Source of the DNA: Meloidogyne chitwoodi | Taxonomy: Eukaryota; Nematoda; Chromadorea; Rhabditida; Meloidogynidae | Reading direction: 5' to 3' | Length of the DNA: 64,000 bases | Assembly (NCBI GenBank): GCA_015183035.1 | Contig: JACZZP010000005.1 | Location: 1,054,001-1,118,000, forward strand | In this document: piece by piece, positions 46,277-59,100 of the stretch | Layout of the letters: each line of letters starts with the position of its first letter | How positions within the stretch are numbered: position 1 is the first letter of the stretch | Notes under the pieces: generated by a model | The model's database searches: none | What the model was told of the DNA's origin: nothing | What the model saw: the letters and a program-made list of their open reading frames with translations, nothing else | Program-made: the position numbers and the translations under genes

Positions 46277-49200
46277 ATTAAATTAAAAAAGAATTCATTT
46301 TTATAATTAAAAACTGTCAATAATATATAATATTAAAAAAGAATATAAATAAAATATCACACCACCAATGTACCATCATAGGAGAATGTGTTCTGCGCAA
46401 CAATCGATCTCCGGAAGGGAAAAAATAAAAAATTTTATATGAGGAAATAATTTAATATTTATAAATTGGAACATTTTTATTTTTAAAATTAATTTTTTTA
46501 ATATTTAATTTATAGAAAAATTAAAAAATAAATCTTAAATATAAAAATATTTAATTAACAAAATCAATCATTTAATTGAAAATAAAGAGAAAGAAATAAT
46601 ATTAAAATATATATTTTTAATTATTTAATTTAATTTATATCTTTTAAAAAATAAAATATTTTTTAAAACAATTCTTCATTTAAATTTATATTTATTTATT
46701 TCACATACTTCACAGTTGGATTATTTTTATTTAAATTAATTATTAAAAGTTTTACTTTTCTTTAATTTATTTTTTTTAATATTCCTTTATAAATTAAAGA
46801 TAAGCACTAGAAAATTAAAAAAATTAGAATTTATTTTTTATTTTCCCTTAAAAATAATTCTAAAATCAATTTCGAATTTAAAATAAATAATTCTAATTTT
46901 AAAAATTTTTAAAATAATTCAAAATATTAAAATTATCTTAACCACCAAATAATTATTTTAAATATTAAAAAAAAAATCAAAATAAAAAACTTAACTTAAA
47001 AATTAAAATATTTTTTTTTTAAATTTAATTTTGTTTTTTAAATTACTTTTTTTAAATAAATAAAGTCAATTATATTTTTTAGTAAAATTTACTTATATTT
47101 TTTATTCTCCATTTTTCTGACTGTTAATATTTTTGCCATTTTTACTCAAACAATAGAAGATATTTTTAGTTTCCTTTTTTTGGTTAAAGGCGTTAAACTT
47201 TTACTATATATTATTTATTTATTTATTTTATTCTTGTTTGCAACCAAAATAAATTGTTTTATTTTTTTCTTTTTATTTTTTTGCCCTTCCCTTATTTGTG
47301 GTTTTCTTTTTAATCTTTTGCCTTTTTTATAAAAAAAGACAAAAAATATTTATAAAATAAATCTTCTAAATATTTTTATAAAATAAAAGCAACAAAAATA
47401 TTTATTTATTTTTTATTTATTTTGGCATACAAAATAATAAAATTATTTTTAATAATAATAATATGTTTATTTTTTATTTTTTCTTCTTTTAAATTTACAT
47501 GAGTATCAAAAAAATTTATCTGTTATTGCCCATTCAATTTATTTGAAAACAAAAATAACTATTACCTTTCAAGTGGTAATTTTAAAGTGGTCTAAATATT
47601 TAAATAATTTAGTAGATATAGATTGTTTTAATATATTCTAGAAAATAATATATTAATTTATATAAATTAATAATTTAGTATACATTTAAATATTACAAAT
47701 GTTTAAATCTTTAATAATTTTCCTTCACAACAATTTAATTAAAAAAACAAATACAAAGTTTGAATGTCCTCAAAATATATTATGTTCAGATCTGGATTAT
47801 AATTGTAGAAATTTCGTTATCTCTTCTAAAAAATAAATTATTTTTTCCCTCTCTTCTTCTTTTTTTTTTAATATTTAAAAAATAAATAAATAAAATAATT
47901 TACTTATTAAATAACTAACAATACCGCAAAGAATCATAGTTTTTCTTTATTTTATCTCTTTGACGCGACAATCCCATTTACCCATATTTTTTCTTTTTTG
48001 CTTTTTAGCCTTTTTTCTACTCACAAACATAATATATAAATATATATATATATCCCCCTTCAAGTAATAACCCACAACCACACATATATATAAATAAATA
48101 AATATATACTACTTATTGCATTTCTTTTGTATATTATTTATTTTGTGTGTCCATCTTCATTCTTTTTCTTCTTAATTCTTTTTTTTTTTTTAAAAAAGAA
48201 GACAATAACAATCATTCTACTACTTAAATATACATCTCTCATCTATAAAAATATTTTTTTTAAATATATTTATTTATTTATTCCATTACTTATATTCCCT
48301 TTATTTTTAATTTAATTTCCCTTTTTTTATTCAATTTTTAAAAAATATTCTTCTAAATATTTATTTAATTTTAATTTAAAATTATTTAAATATAAAAAGG
48401 TTTGTGTTTGTTTCAAGGACTCTGACTCAGTTATTAAGATTTTTAAATTATTTTAAATATTTTGTTTTTTTATTAAAATAATTACCACCAATTTTAATCA
48501 TTTGAACAAAAAAATGGCAGGCAGTTTCACGTTTTCTATTTTTATTTATTTGTATATAATGAAAAATAAATAAAACTATAAAATGTAGAATTAGTTAAAA
48601 ACAAAATAATTTTATTTTATAAACCATTAAATAAATTACAAAATAAAAAATCATTTAAAACAATATTATTAATGTATTTAAATAGATATTTACTTATATT
48701 AATTTTATAAAATTTAATTTTTAATATTTACTTTCCTTGATGAAAATTGAGTTAAATTTAAAAAAAATATTTTTTCCTAAAGTTGGATTTACTATATTTT
48801 TTTTAAATTAGCAGCAAATTTAAATTTTTATTTATTTTTTTATTTCAAAATTAAAAAACAAATATTTGTAAAACTCTAAAATATTAATAAATCAATTTAT
48901 TTATTTACACATCTTTACAATTTAATTTTTAGCTTTTTCTATTAAAAATAATTTATCATTTAAATTGATAGTGAATGTTTTTGAATTTTTTATTTTATTA
49001 TTTTGTTATTTTACAAACAAAAATATATAAAAATATTTTTATGAATCACGCTTTTCTTTTTTGACATTATTTTCTTCTTAAATATTTTATTTATTGATGG
49101 AAAATTTTGGTTATTAAACATTACAAAAATATTTATAATAAATTACAGCTCTAAAATTATTTAGAAAGAAAGAATTAATATATTATATTTTTTTAAATTA

Positions 49201-49472
49201 TTTTTAAAATAATTTTATTTCAGAAAATAAATATTTTACTGAACAAATATTATTATTTTATTAACATATTTGGAAAAAATATTTTTTAATTTAAATTTCC
49301 CAATTTTAAAATTAATATATTTATTAGCTCTATTTTTTTAATAATAAAAAACATATAAATTACTTAAAAATTATAAAAATATATTTTTAGATTAAAATTA
49401 TTATGTTTTTATTATTAAATATAAATAATTATTAATTTGAATTATTTTTCTTTAAAATTTTAAATAATAAAA
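46243..49472. other. 3.2 kb gene-free AT-rich stretch
   Basis: The longest gap in the window. It includes a slightly G/C-richer patch at 46360-46430 upstream of the Ly6-like gene (contains TTCTGCGCAACAATCGATC, similar to TTCTGCGC near 37320), a (TA)n run at 48030-48055, and a mixed region at 47740-48060. It may be the extended promoter of the Ras-like gene. No exon or structured RNA recognised. Confidence 0.5.
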
Positions 49473-50950
49473 ATGAAGGCCTCAATTAATAAATTTAATG
49501 AAATAAATAATAATAATTTAAATGGTCATCATGTTCAATTTGTATTTGATAATGTTGATAATCATCTTCCCTTAACTTCAACTTTATATACAAATGAAGT
49601 ATTTACATATTTTTTATTTTACAAAAATAAAAAATAAAAAACCAGTCAATTTAATATTTTTATATCACTTTTTTAATTTTCTGAGCCATATTAATTAAAT
49701 TTTTGTCTTTAATAATAATTTTTAGATAAAAACATATCAAAAACAAAAAACTCAACAATCTGCTCCTCTTCCTTCAACATCTTCTTGGCAAATGCCTTTA
49801 ATTTTACCAAAAACAAATAATGAATTAAATTTAAAAAAACAATTAAATAAACAAATAAATGGAGAAACTTTAGCAAAAAATAAAAGGCAAAAACAAAAAA
49901 GAGAACAAAAAGAAAATTGTGAAAATAAAACAAAAATACCTATAAAATTAAAAATTGTCTTAGTTGGCTCTGGTTGTGTTGGAAAATCTTCTTTAACTAT
50001 ACAGGCAAATTTATAATAAAAAATATTTTTAAAATATTGGGAGAAATTTATTTTAAAAATTACTTAAAACATAAACTTAATTTCTTTTTTAAATATACAT
50101 ATATTACAGTTTGTTCAACAATATTTCATTACAGAACATGATCCAACAATATCTGACATTTATATTAAAAATTGTTTTGTTGATGATGTACTTTATAGGG
50201 TAGAAGGTATTTTATAATATTAAAAAATAAAATTTAATTTCTAATTTTATTAAATAGTTGTTGATACTGCAGGTCAAGATGAATTTGCAAAAATGAGAGA
50301 ACCACATTTTCAAACTGGTGATGGCTTTCTTTTAGTATTTTCAGTTTCTAGTAGATCCTCTCTTGAATATATGTTACAATTGAGAGAATGTATTGAACGT
50401 TACAAGGATTGTAAAAATTTGCCAATGATTTTAGTTGGCAATAAATGTGACTTGGAAATGGAACGAGAGGTAAAAGAAAAAAGGAAATTTTAAAAAGTGT
50501 ATAAATATATTTAATTCATTTTGAATTTATAATTCTCCTAACTCTCAGTTTTTATTTTATAATGACTTTGAGAGGCTTTTTATTAGAGAGGGTTTAAAAA
50601 AAATAAAATTAAACTAATTTTATTATCAGATTTCTCGATTGGAAGCAGAAGATTTAGCTACTAATTTAGAAATTCCTTATATTGAATCTTCAGCCAAATT
50701 TCGCCAAAATGTTGACCAAATATTTCATACATTAATTAGACAAATAAAACAATTTCGTCATTTAGAACAACAACAACAATATAATGGATTACAAAATGGA
50801 AATATTAAATTAAACGGGTGTGTTGAAAATAATTCAGAAAAACGGGATAATTTTTATAATGGAATTAAACAAAAGAGTGAAGCTAAACAAAATAAGAAAA
50901 AACATGGAAAAGATAAAATTAAAAAGTCCGGAATTTGTAGAATACAATAA
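49473..50950 (+). CDS. Ras-family small GTPase with long N-terminal extension
   Basis: Five exons. The first about 120 residues are a low-complexity, Lys/Asn/Gln-rich extension not found in canonical Ras. The G domain follows: G1 GSGCVGKSS, switch I EHDPTISDIY with the conserved Thr, G3 DTAGQDEF, TGDGFLLVFSV, G4 GNKCDLE, G5 ESSAKF. The equivalents of Gly12 and Gln61 are kept, while position 13 is Cys rather than Gly. Switch I/II most resemble the Ras/M-Ras/Di-Ras group. The C-terminus is a basic region (KKHGKDKIKKSGICRIQ) ending in a Cys-x-x-Gln box suited to farnesylation. The second intron (50005-50109) appears to start with GC. The function is a membrane signalling switch; the upstream receptor is unknown. 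Confidence 0.87.
50005..50109 (+). other. GC-AG intron in the Ras-like gene
   Basis: The exon ends CTATACAG and the intron begins GCAAAT and ends ATTACAG. Splicing joins KSSLTIQ to FVQQYFITEHDPT, exactly the Ras family sequence, so the GC donor is required. Reading through gives a stop within a few codons. Confidence 0.85.
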
Positions 50951-51605
50951 TATTATTTAAAATTAAAAATACATATTTTTATTTTGCTCACATTTTTATA
51001 ATTGTCTAACAATTATTCTACATACTTTATTAGTCTTTTTAATAAAACATGAGTTTTAATATTTTTATTGTTTGTTTAAAAAGTTTTATTCTTTTATCCA
51101 AATTAAATACCTAAGTAAATTTTAATAATTGAAATTAAATTTTAAATAATTGGAAACAGATTTTTAATAATTAAAATGAAAACTATTTTCGAAGGAAGGG
51201 GAAAAGGATATTATAAGATTGATTGTTTTAAACTAAATATTAAAATAATTAATAAACTGGTTTAAATAAATATCATTTCATTGAAAAAACAAAAATTTAT
51301 TATATTCAAATTTTAATTGTTTTAGATAATTCTCCTACTCAATAAAATGATCACATAAGAATTGAAGATAGGGGGGATTTCATAGAATTTCAGAAAACAA
51401 GAGATATATTAGTAAATTAATAATAAAAAGAAAGCTCCTAAATATTAGATGAATTAAAATTAAGCATTAATATAATATCTTTTTGTTAATTATGTAGCAC
51501 GAACTCATAAAAAAGAATATAAGTGTTAGTAAAATAATAAAAATTAAATTAATAATATAAAAATCACAGCTTGTAAATTTGATAAAATTAACCTAAAAAT
51601 ATTCA
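50951..51605. other. Intergenic spacer between two convergent genes
   Basis: About 650 bases, A/T-rich, containing 3' ends of the Ras-like gene and the PAM gene. Nothing else seen. Confidence 0.45.
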
Positions 51606-54600
51606 TCAAAATCCTGACTCCTGTCTCTTTCTACTTTTCTCCAAAATTTCGTTTTCACTATCTGAACTGCTGAAATCCTGCTCACCATCAACCAAATCAG
51701 AATTTTTTAATGGTTTGAAACCCTTAATTTGGAAAATAAATTTTAATAATTTTGTTGAAATTTAAAAATCTAACTTGTTTATCAAACAAATCCTGTTCAG
51801 TATCATGACAAAAACTCCAATAAAGTAAATATAAAGCAAAGCACATAGAGAAAAGCAGAATTATGAAAACTAAAGTAGAGCCTACGGCAAAGTTGCTGGC
51901 AGAAAATGGACGAAGATGAGAAGTACTTTGCGCTAAAAATTAATTAAATCTATTTGAAAAATGTGTTGATCAATTGATATATTTTGGTCTCTATTTTTAC
52001 CTACCATCAACATGGAGACCGCAACTTATACTTGTAACCCTTTAATTCCATCTACTATTTTAAATGTTTATTATCTTAGGTAAAAATGTTATATGAATAG
52101 TAACTAACCTCCATTTTTTAATTTCACCGAATTTTTTAATTTTGATTCGTTTCTATTCATTAATTTTGTTCCGCTCTTTTTCTGATTAGCAGCATGTGGA
52201 GACGCGAAGATTTCACTCGAATAAATTTCAAAATGCCAAAGAACGCCTCGACTTCCTGCAATTTCGCCTAACCAAACATGGTGTTCGTTAGCTCTGAGAA
52301 CATGTGGTAGTTGAAAATTTCCAGATTGGGGTCGAAAAGCATATTGAACATGAGTAGAATTTGGCTGGACAACATAAACTTCAATTTGTCGTGTCCGTCC
52401 ATCCTGTGTAGGTGGAGAATATCCAGGCACAAAAAGTAAACCAACACCTTAATAACAAACTTTTAATTAAAAAAATTACCTAAATCATCCTCACCTGGCT
52501 GATAAAAAACGGAATAGACAGTTTGATAAAAGTTTGGATTTTTTATATCAAAGAGCGGTTTATGATCAGAAATAGAAAACACTTGTGTTCTCCCATTTTC
52601 GCGATCAGCGACAAAAATACGCCTGCCTTGCTCATCCTTTTAAAGAAAAGACATTTTAATAAATTAATTTTAAAAATCTTAACTAATGTAATATCATGCG
52701 GAAGTGAAAATTGACCAAGACGAGATCTCCCAGAATTAAATTCGCCAAATTGAGAAATAAAATGACCATCATTTGAAAATTTTACTACCTTAAAATTTAA
52801 AGATATAGACTTTTTTTAATTTTATAGTTTACTCTATTATTACAATATCCATCAGCAACGTAAACTGATCCGTCTATTTTTGAAACGACAACACCAGCTG
52901 GTTTGCAAAAATGATTTTTATCAGATCCAGGCTCAAATTTAACACCCAAGCTCCATATTTGTTCGATTTCACCTAGAAAAATGTTTAATCTATTTATTTA
53001 ATAAGTTTATCCAAAAAACTAGTAGCAGAATTTATAAAAATACAGAAAATTTCCCAAAATATTAAAACATTTTTTATAATTGAAATTTATTTTAACCATT
53101 TCTAATAAGCCATTTGATAACTTGATGAGATCCAACATCTGTGGTGTAGATAAAAGAGTTATTGTCAACAAAAATTCCATGTGGAAGGTAAAAACTTAAA
53201 AACGTCAAAATATTTGAATATAAAAAATTTATGTTCTCTTACCGTTTTTGACCATATTTATCCAATAATTTAGGTTTTTCACTAATGTCAGTGTCAATAA
53301 CCAAAATGACAGGATCATCAATAGGTGTTTTATCGGTAAAAACATTATTCTCATTAAAAGTGCTAAAATCATCAAAATTAGGTTTTTAAGAAACTATTAA
53401 ATACGAGCAGGGATTTTCAAAAAATCTAACTATAAAAAACTGACTTTTGATCCCAAAATCGGCCAGCACGATGGAATACAAAAATCTTTCCGTCTTTATC
53501 GATAGCCAAACCAGCAATCTGTCCTAACTGTATGCCATCAAGTTCCTCAATCCTATGACGTTCTGAGACACCAAAAGGTTTAGAAGTATGAGTTGCCTGA
53601 TGCTCCCATTCGGGATGTTTTGGAAGAAGACTTGTTCCTTCTTAAAGAAAAAATAATTTTAATTGAGCTAAATTAATAAAGAAATTTTTTTATCAAACAT
53701 TTTATTTTTACCTTCAGGATATTCACTCCTCGCATTGGAACCAAAACATCCTGATCCATAAGGGAATGGATCAGCATCATTCATGTCTTGGTAATACATC
53801 ATATAAAAATTGCACATTTCGTTTGTGCCCATACTTCCCATTGGCACTTCCTTTGTTTTATTACTTGAATCATAACGACTACAAGAATGTTAAATTTATA
53901 TTCATTATAAAATTAAAAAATAATTTCTCAAAAAATTATTAATAATTAATTCGAATAATATCAAAACTTAAGGACTAACCATGTTGCAGCCAAAAAGTCA
54001 CCATTTTCAATAACTAAAGGATTTTCACGTAATTGGAAAAGCTGAAAATTAAAGAATATTTTATATAAAATTTAGATAATAAACCTGTGGCCATAATGGA
54101 TTACGCTTTCCAATTTGTAGCCATTTGTTAGTTTTAGCCTTCTTAACATAAGCAGAAACAACTCTACCCATTTCATGTGTATGCGTGCGAAAACTAAAAA
54201 TTATTTAATTAAAAGGTAAATATTTTTTAAATAATGCTGAAATCTCGGGACAATTTTGTTTTTAAGCTTTTAACTAGAATAAGCCTTCATTCAATTTTTT
54301 TTCACAAAGACTAAACAAAATTTAAAGTTCTAGAGGCATATTAAAAATAAATCAAGAATTCCTTACGCAAAAGGATAAAGTTTAGTATCAGAATTATAGC
54401 TGCAGCTGACATTTGTATAAAAAGCAGAATGTCCAGGAAGTATAGTCATTCCACTAACAAATAAATAAACACCAGCAATGTAGCGTGGTTTTTGACTTGA
54501 TAAATGTAGAGTTACTCCTAGAAAGGATTTTATTTGAAAATAAAATTGAAAAACCTGAGAAATCAATCACATTGCCTACAAACTTCTTTGCGTAATGAAT

Positions 54601-55783
54601 TCTGTAAATTAAATAATTAATTACGATAAAATATTTTTGTTTAGTTTATGAATATAAAAGGAAAAATTACAAATACTTTTAAAAATAAAATCAAACTCTA
54701 TCTATTCAAAATAAAATATGCCTATTATGTCAGGTTCGCATAGGCGTAACAATAATCAATCCTGACTCACCCTACTCCTAAAATCAGAAAAATTTATGAT
54801 TTCGCAGAATTTGGGCGAGAATTTGAAAATATTTTAGAAACGAAAATTTTTTAAATAATAAACCCACAAACAAGAATTAAAAATTGTGTATAAAAAAGAA
54901 CTTACTGCAGCACAATATATTGTACAGAATCTCCTTCATTACCAATAGCAAATCCGACATTGTCTGGCAAAACAAGAGGAGGCGCATTTCTTGCCTTAAA
55001 ATATATTCTAATAACAAATCTAGTCTAAATAGCATAAAATACCCAAGCATATAAAATATGACTTCCGCTGCTACACGTACCACCACCTATATAAAATAAC
55101 AATTACTTATTTAAAATTTAGGTAATTTTCAAATTTCGGTCTCCTTTTTTAACTTCTATTTTCTCTTATTTTTGCTTTTTTCCTCCTTTTTGATTACTTG
55201 CAAAAAGCAAAATTAGAGAAAATAGTGAGTTTCAAAATGGGACCTCAAACTTGAAAATTATCAAAATATTTCTAAAACCTCTCCAAAAGTTTTTATCAGA
55301 AAAGGCCGGCGTTGTACATCCATAAATAAGCCTAAAAATTAAAAAAGAAAAAGTCAAGCACTTTTATAATTATAAAATATAAAAAAATTAATATACATAT
55401 GATGTACACGATCAGCATGCGCAGCTGGCTCAAATTTTACTATAATAATAAATTTAAAAATTATAATTAATATTATAAAATTGATAAAATATATTTTGAA
55501 ATGAGGTCCATAGAAGAAATTACTAAAGCCCAAAATCATTTAACAATAAGATAATTATCAAAAAATATACCGATATAACCAGGTTCTGCTTTCATAGATA
55601 CAGAAACATAATCATCATCCTAAAAATTATAAAAGTAATTTTATATTTTACAATAGTTACCTGTTCAGGAGAATATCCTTGAATTTTGATTGTTAATTTC
55701 TTTAAATTATTATTATTTACTGATGTGACAAAATTTATAAAATAGAAAATAAATAATATAAGAAATAATAAAATATTATTCAT
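51606..55783 (-). CDS. pamn-1: Bifunctional peptidylglycine alpha-amidating monooxygenase (PHM + PAL)
   Basis: Enzyme that makes C-terminal amides on neuropeptides in secretory granules. Many short exons in order. Signal peptide ([17 protein letters not shown]). The PHM copper monooxygenase has RVHHM with the CuA histidines, QIHY, HTHEMG with the CuB His pair, and a Met ligand in MCNFYMMYY. The PAL lyase is a beta-propeller with NHL-type blades: [43 protein letters not shown]...[31 protein letters not shown] membrane span ([20 protein letters not shown]) and a cytosolic tail with casein-kinase-like acidic serines (FSSSDSENE) end the protein. C. elegans has both mono- and bifunctional forms; this is the bifunctional one. 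One intron holds an inverted repeat (55121-55262). Confidence 0.95.
55121..55262. mobile_element. Imperfect palindromic element in a PAM intron
   Basis: The left arm starts GGTAATTTTCAAATTTCGGTC, and the right arm, read in reverse complement, starts GATAATTTTCAAGTTTGAGGTC. Similarity continues inward (TTCTCTTATTTTTGC against TTCTCTAATTTTGC), so most of the 142 bases could fold on themselves. It is non-coding, within an intron. It is likely an old foldback MITE; a clean target duplication was not found. Confidence 0.5.
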
Positions 55784-56174
55784 TCTTTCCTTTTCTCCAC
55801 AATGGTTTACAATCTGAATTTATTTTAGAAGAAAATTAGTAAAAATCTAAATAATGAGTTGGTCAAACAATTAGTCACTTACTCTTCGTCAATAACCTTT
55901 CGTCATAAAGTTACATTTTAAAAAATTTATTTTTTCATCATTTGTATTTGTAGGAATTCTTTCCCACCAGTTTATATTTATATTACCAAGCCAAACATTT
56001 CCACGTAGAGTGAATTATTGTTGCTTTTTTGTCTTAAAATTTTTTTATAAATTTTGTAATTTTTTAACCATAAAAAATTTTTTACGTTGCAAATTTGTTG
56101 ATCTATAGTGATAAACTATTTTTTGATTTATATTTACCGGAAAAGAAATCTGAGTAATTTTTCAGTTATTCTAA
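55784..56174. promoter_or_regulatory. Head-to-head gap between PAM and NUP133 genes
   Basis: 391 bases between the two start codons must contain both promoters. No conserved motif was recognised. The sequence is slightly richer in mixed bases than other gaps. Confidence 0.4.
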
Positions 56175-59100
56175 ATGGCTAATTTAAAACTTTTTATTGA
56201 TCCATATGAATCTCCATATCCTAGCACTGTACGTGAATTGCTTAATGACAGTTAGTTTTACACTTTATAATTTTAAATTAAATTTAAAAATAGCGGATAA
56301 GAAGAAAGCTAATATTTGCGCTAATGTTACACCTTTGGGGAGATGCCTGCTCATATGCAATAACCATATTTATGTTTGGTCATGTATAAAATCAGTATGT
56401 CATTATATATATTTAACGATTTCAATAATTTTTAAGGAATCTGGTATACCACATGCAACACATATGGAATTGCCAACTACCGGGTTGAAATACACAATAC
56501 AACTTGTTTGTCTTTTTAGAAAGTGTATGTCACAATTAGATATTCAAAATTAAGCAATTAAAATAAAAAGTCTTTCATTTTAACGAATTTTTTATCTAAT
56601 TTTATTTTTCTGCATATTCCTGCAAATCATTAAGTTTTTCAAAATTAAACAGGTCAAAGCCTCAAATATTTGAGCTTGCTTGCAATTTCGCCTGAGGGTT
56701 ATCTACGATACTGGTCTGAATTAGGTAAACAACCACGAAATGAGCAATGTCTTTTGAACAATGAGGTTGCTCATTCTATCCAACAAATCAACTCTCAAGG
56801 TTACCTTTTTTATTATTAATTTTATTTAAAAATTTAAAGAAAATGTTCACCGCTTTCTTTTGACCACAACAACTGGTTCTTTCCACATAATTGATCTTTT
56901 TCATGGATTTGATCAACCTGATCGATTGGCAACTCGGCCTTTGGATGTTGGAGGTCCTGGTGGAGGAATAGGACACCGAATGTCGCTTTTACTATTTGGA
57001 AGCTTGACGGCGGAAAAGGAGAGGTTTATTTTTTTATATTTCAAATAAAATAGCCTGCTGCAAAAATTTTGCACAATAAAACTATTTTACAACTCAACTT
57101 TTCGATATAATTAGAAATTGTATTTTTTCATCAGGAATTCTTTATATACATATTTTAATATTTTTGTTAATTTTCTAGAATTCTGAAAACTTTATTTGTT
57201 CATGGTAAAATAGGAGCTCGAGCAGATGTTGTTAATGTTTTGAGTCGTTACCTTCGTTTTTACTCGATTTTTGATCAAAAATCACTTGATCACGAAGTGG
57301 ATATTGCTGATTTAGCTCTTATTAAATACAGCAAAGTATTTTTATATTTATTTATTCATTTTTACTTTTTAGAATTGTTCCCGCTCCGAAAGACGTCATT
57401 TTAATGTTGTTGATGCAGTTCAATATTCTAATGGAATTCTTTTGCTTTTTGTAGGGGAGAAAAGGTCTAACGAAGTTAGTAGTAGAGATTATTTACTTAA
57501 CCGAAAGCTTTTTATTGGTTAGTTTTAAATATTAAATTTCTTATTTTTTTAACTTCGTTAGGTTATTATGAGGAAGTGAGCAATAAGGATGCTAGTATTC
57601 AAAGAATTCTTCGTAGCCTTGTAGAAATCGAACTTCCAGAGTCTTTATATTCAGTTGGACTGGTAAATTAATTTTTTATCTTTGTCTATTAAGGTCACCG
57701 CTATTACACTATTATTTTTTTTAATTCTACATCTAAAGTTCATCAATTATTTTACGTAATTTGAATAAATTTGATTTAATTGTTTTTATTATTGGATATT
57801 GAAAATATCTTTAATATTATTTCAGGAAAGACGTCTGCAATCAGCTCAATTACTTTCTCCTAGTAATGATGAATGTTGTGTTGCCTTTTATGATTCCTTT
57901 GTTTTAATTCGTCATCATGCAACACAATCACGTTTGAATTTTAATTTTATTAATTAGATTTAAATGATAAATTTAGGCGTTTCTTTCTTTATTCTTGAAA
58001 GTTATACAATTTGTAACACAAAAAGTCCTACGCGACAAACTACTGGAGACACTTTATTTGGCGTATGTTAATTAAAATTTTTGTATTTCTTTTTCTCTCA
58101 CAATCAGTCGGCTGCTATTCATGGTTCTGCACATTTGGTTCTAAAAGAAGGTGGTGTTTGCATTGTTCGTAGACTTCCCTGCTATTATGATTTAAATTTT
58201 TGGAAGAAGGTTTTTCTAAAAATATTTCTTTTTTTAAAATTAAGTTTAATTTATTATTTATTTTAGCATCAGGAAATCTTACATCAACTTGACACGCAAG
58301 AGAGATTTACAGTTACAGGCAGTGAACATCGTTTAAAGGATGCTTTTGTGGAATTTTGTGCTAAAAACATAGTTTTTTCTATTTTTTATTATTTACAAAG
58401 ATTAATATATTTTAAAGAAGCAATCTAAAAAATTATTGCGCGATTTACTCAATCACATAAATAATTCTGACTCGGATATTGCAACACAAGGAACTCAAAA
58501 TCAGCAAAAGCCTAGCGATGTACATATATACATACATAATATTTGTTTTATAATTTATTTTTAAATAGGAAAAACATTATGATGGTTTATCTGAATTAGC
58601 TGTAGATTTGTTGCTTTATTTTCTTGATCGTCACCCTATGGCTAAAGAAGATGAACGATGGGGCTTTACATCCGATGCTTTAATTACAGATGGTTTAATC
58701 ATTTAATTACTATAATAAAATATTATTTTTTATTAAAAAAAATATTATTTTTTCATTTAAAAGAACAACAAAAACTTTTGCATCAACTGGCTGAAACAAA
58801 AAAATTTACTCTTCTTTTGCGTCAGCTTCAAATTAAAATGGCTTTCTATAAGATGTTTGTACTCTTCCTTCGAACATATAAACTTATTGATTTGGTTAAT
58901 TTATTTTATACTTTAATATAATATTAAATAAAATAATTCAGATCGAGTATCCATTGCATTCATTCCAAATGCGTAGTGGAAAAGCAGTTATTGCTGAATT
59001 GGGTGAAAAATTGGTTTCGATGATTACAACCTTTCGATGGCTTAGCGAACATAGTCTGCTTTATACTTTGATATATTTATTATGTTTATAGGTCAATCTC

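Noticed and set aside
46370..46430. Possible tRNA or small RNA in a G/C-richer patch
   Set aside because: It could not be folded into a cloverleaf and no box A/B promoter pair was found. No convincing tRNA, rRNA or SL RNA was seen anywhere in the window.
48030..48110. TATATA run as a core promoter
   Set aside because: TA-rich sequence is everywhere here and the site is 1.4 kb from the nearest start codon.
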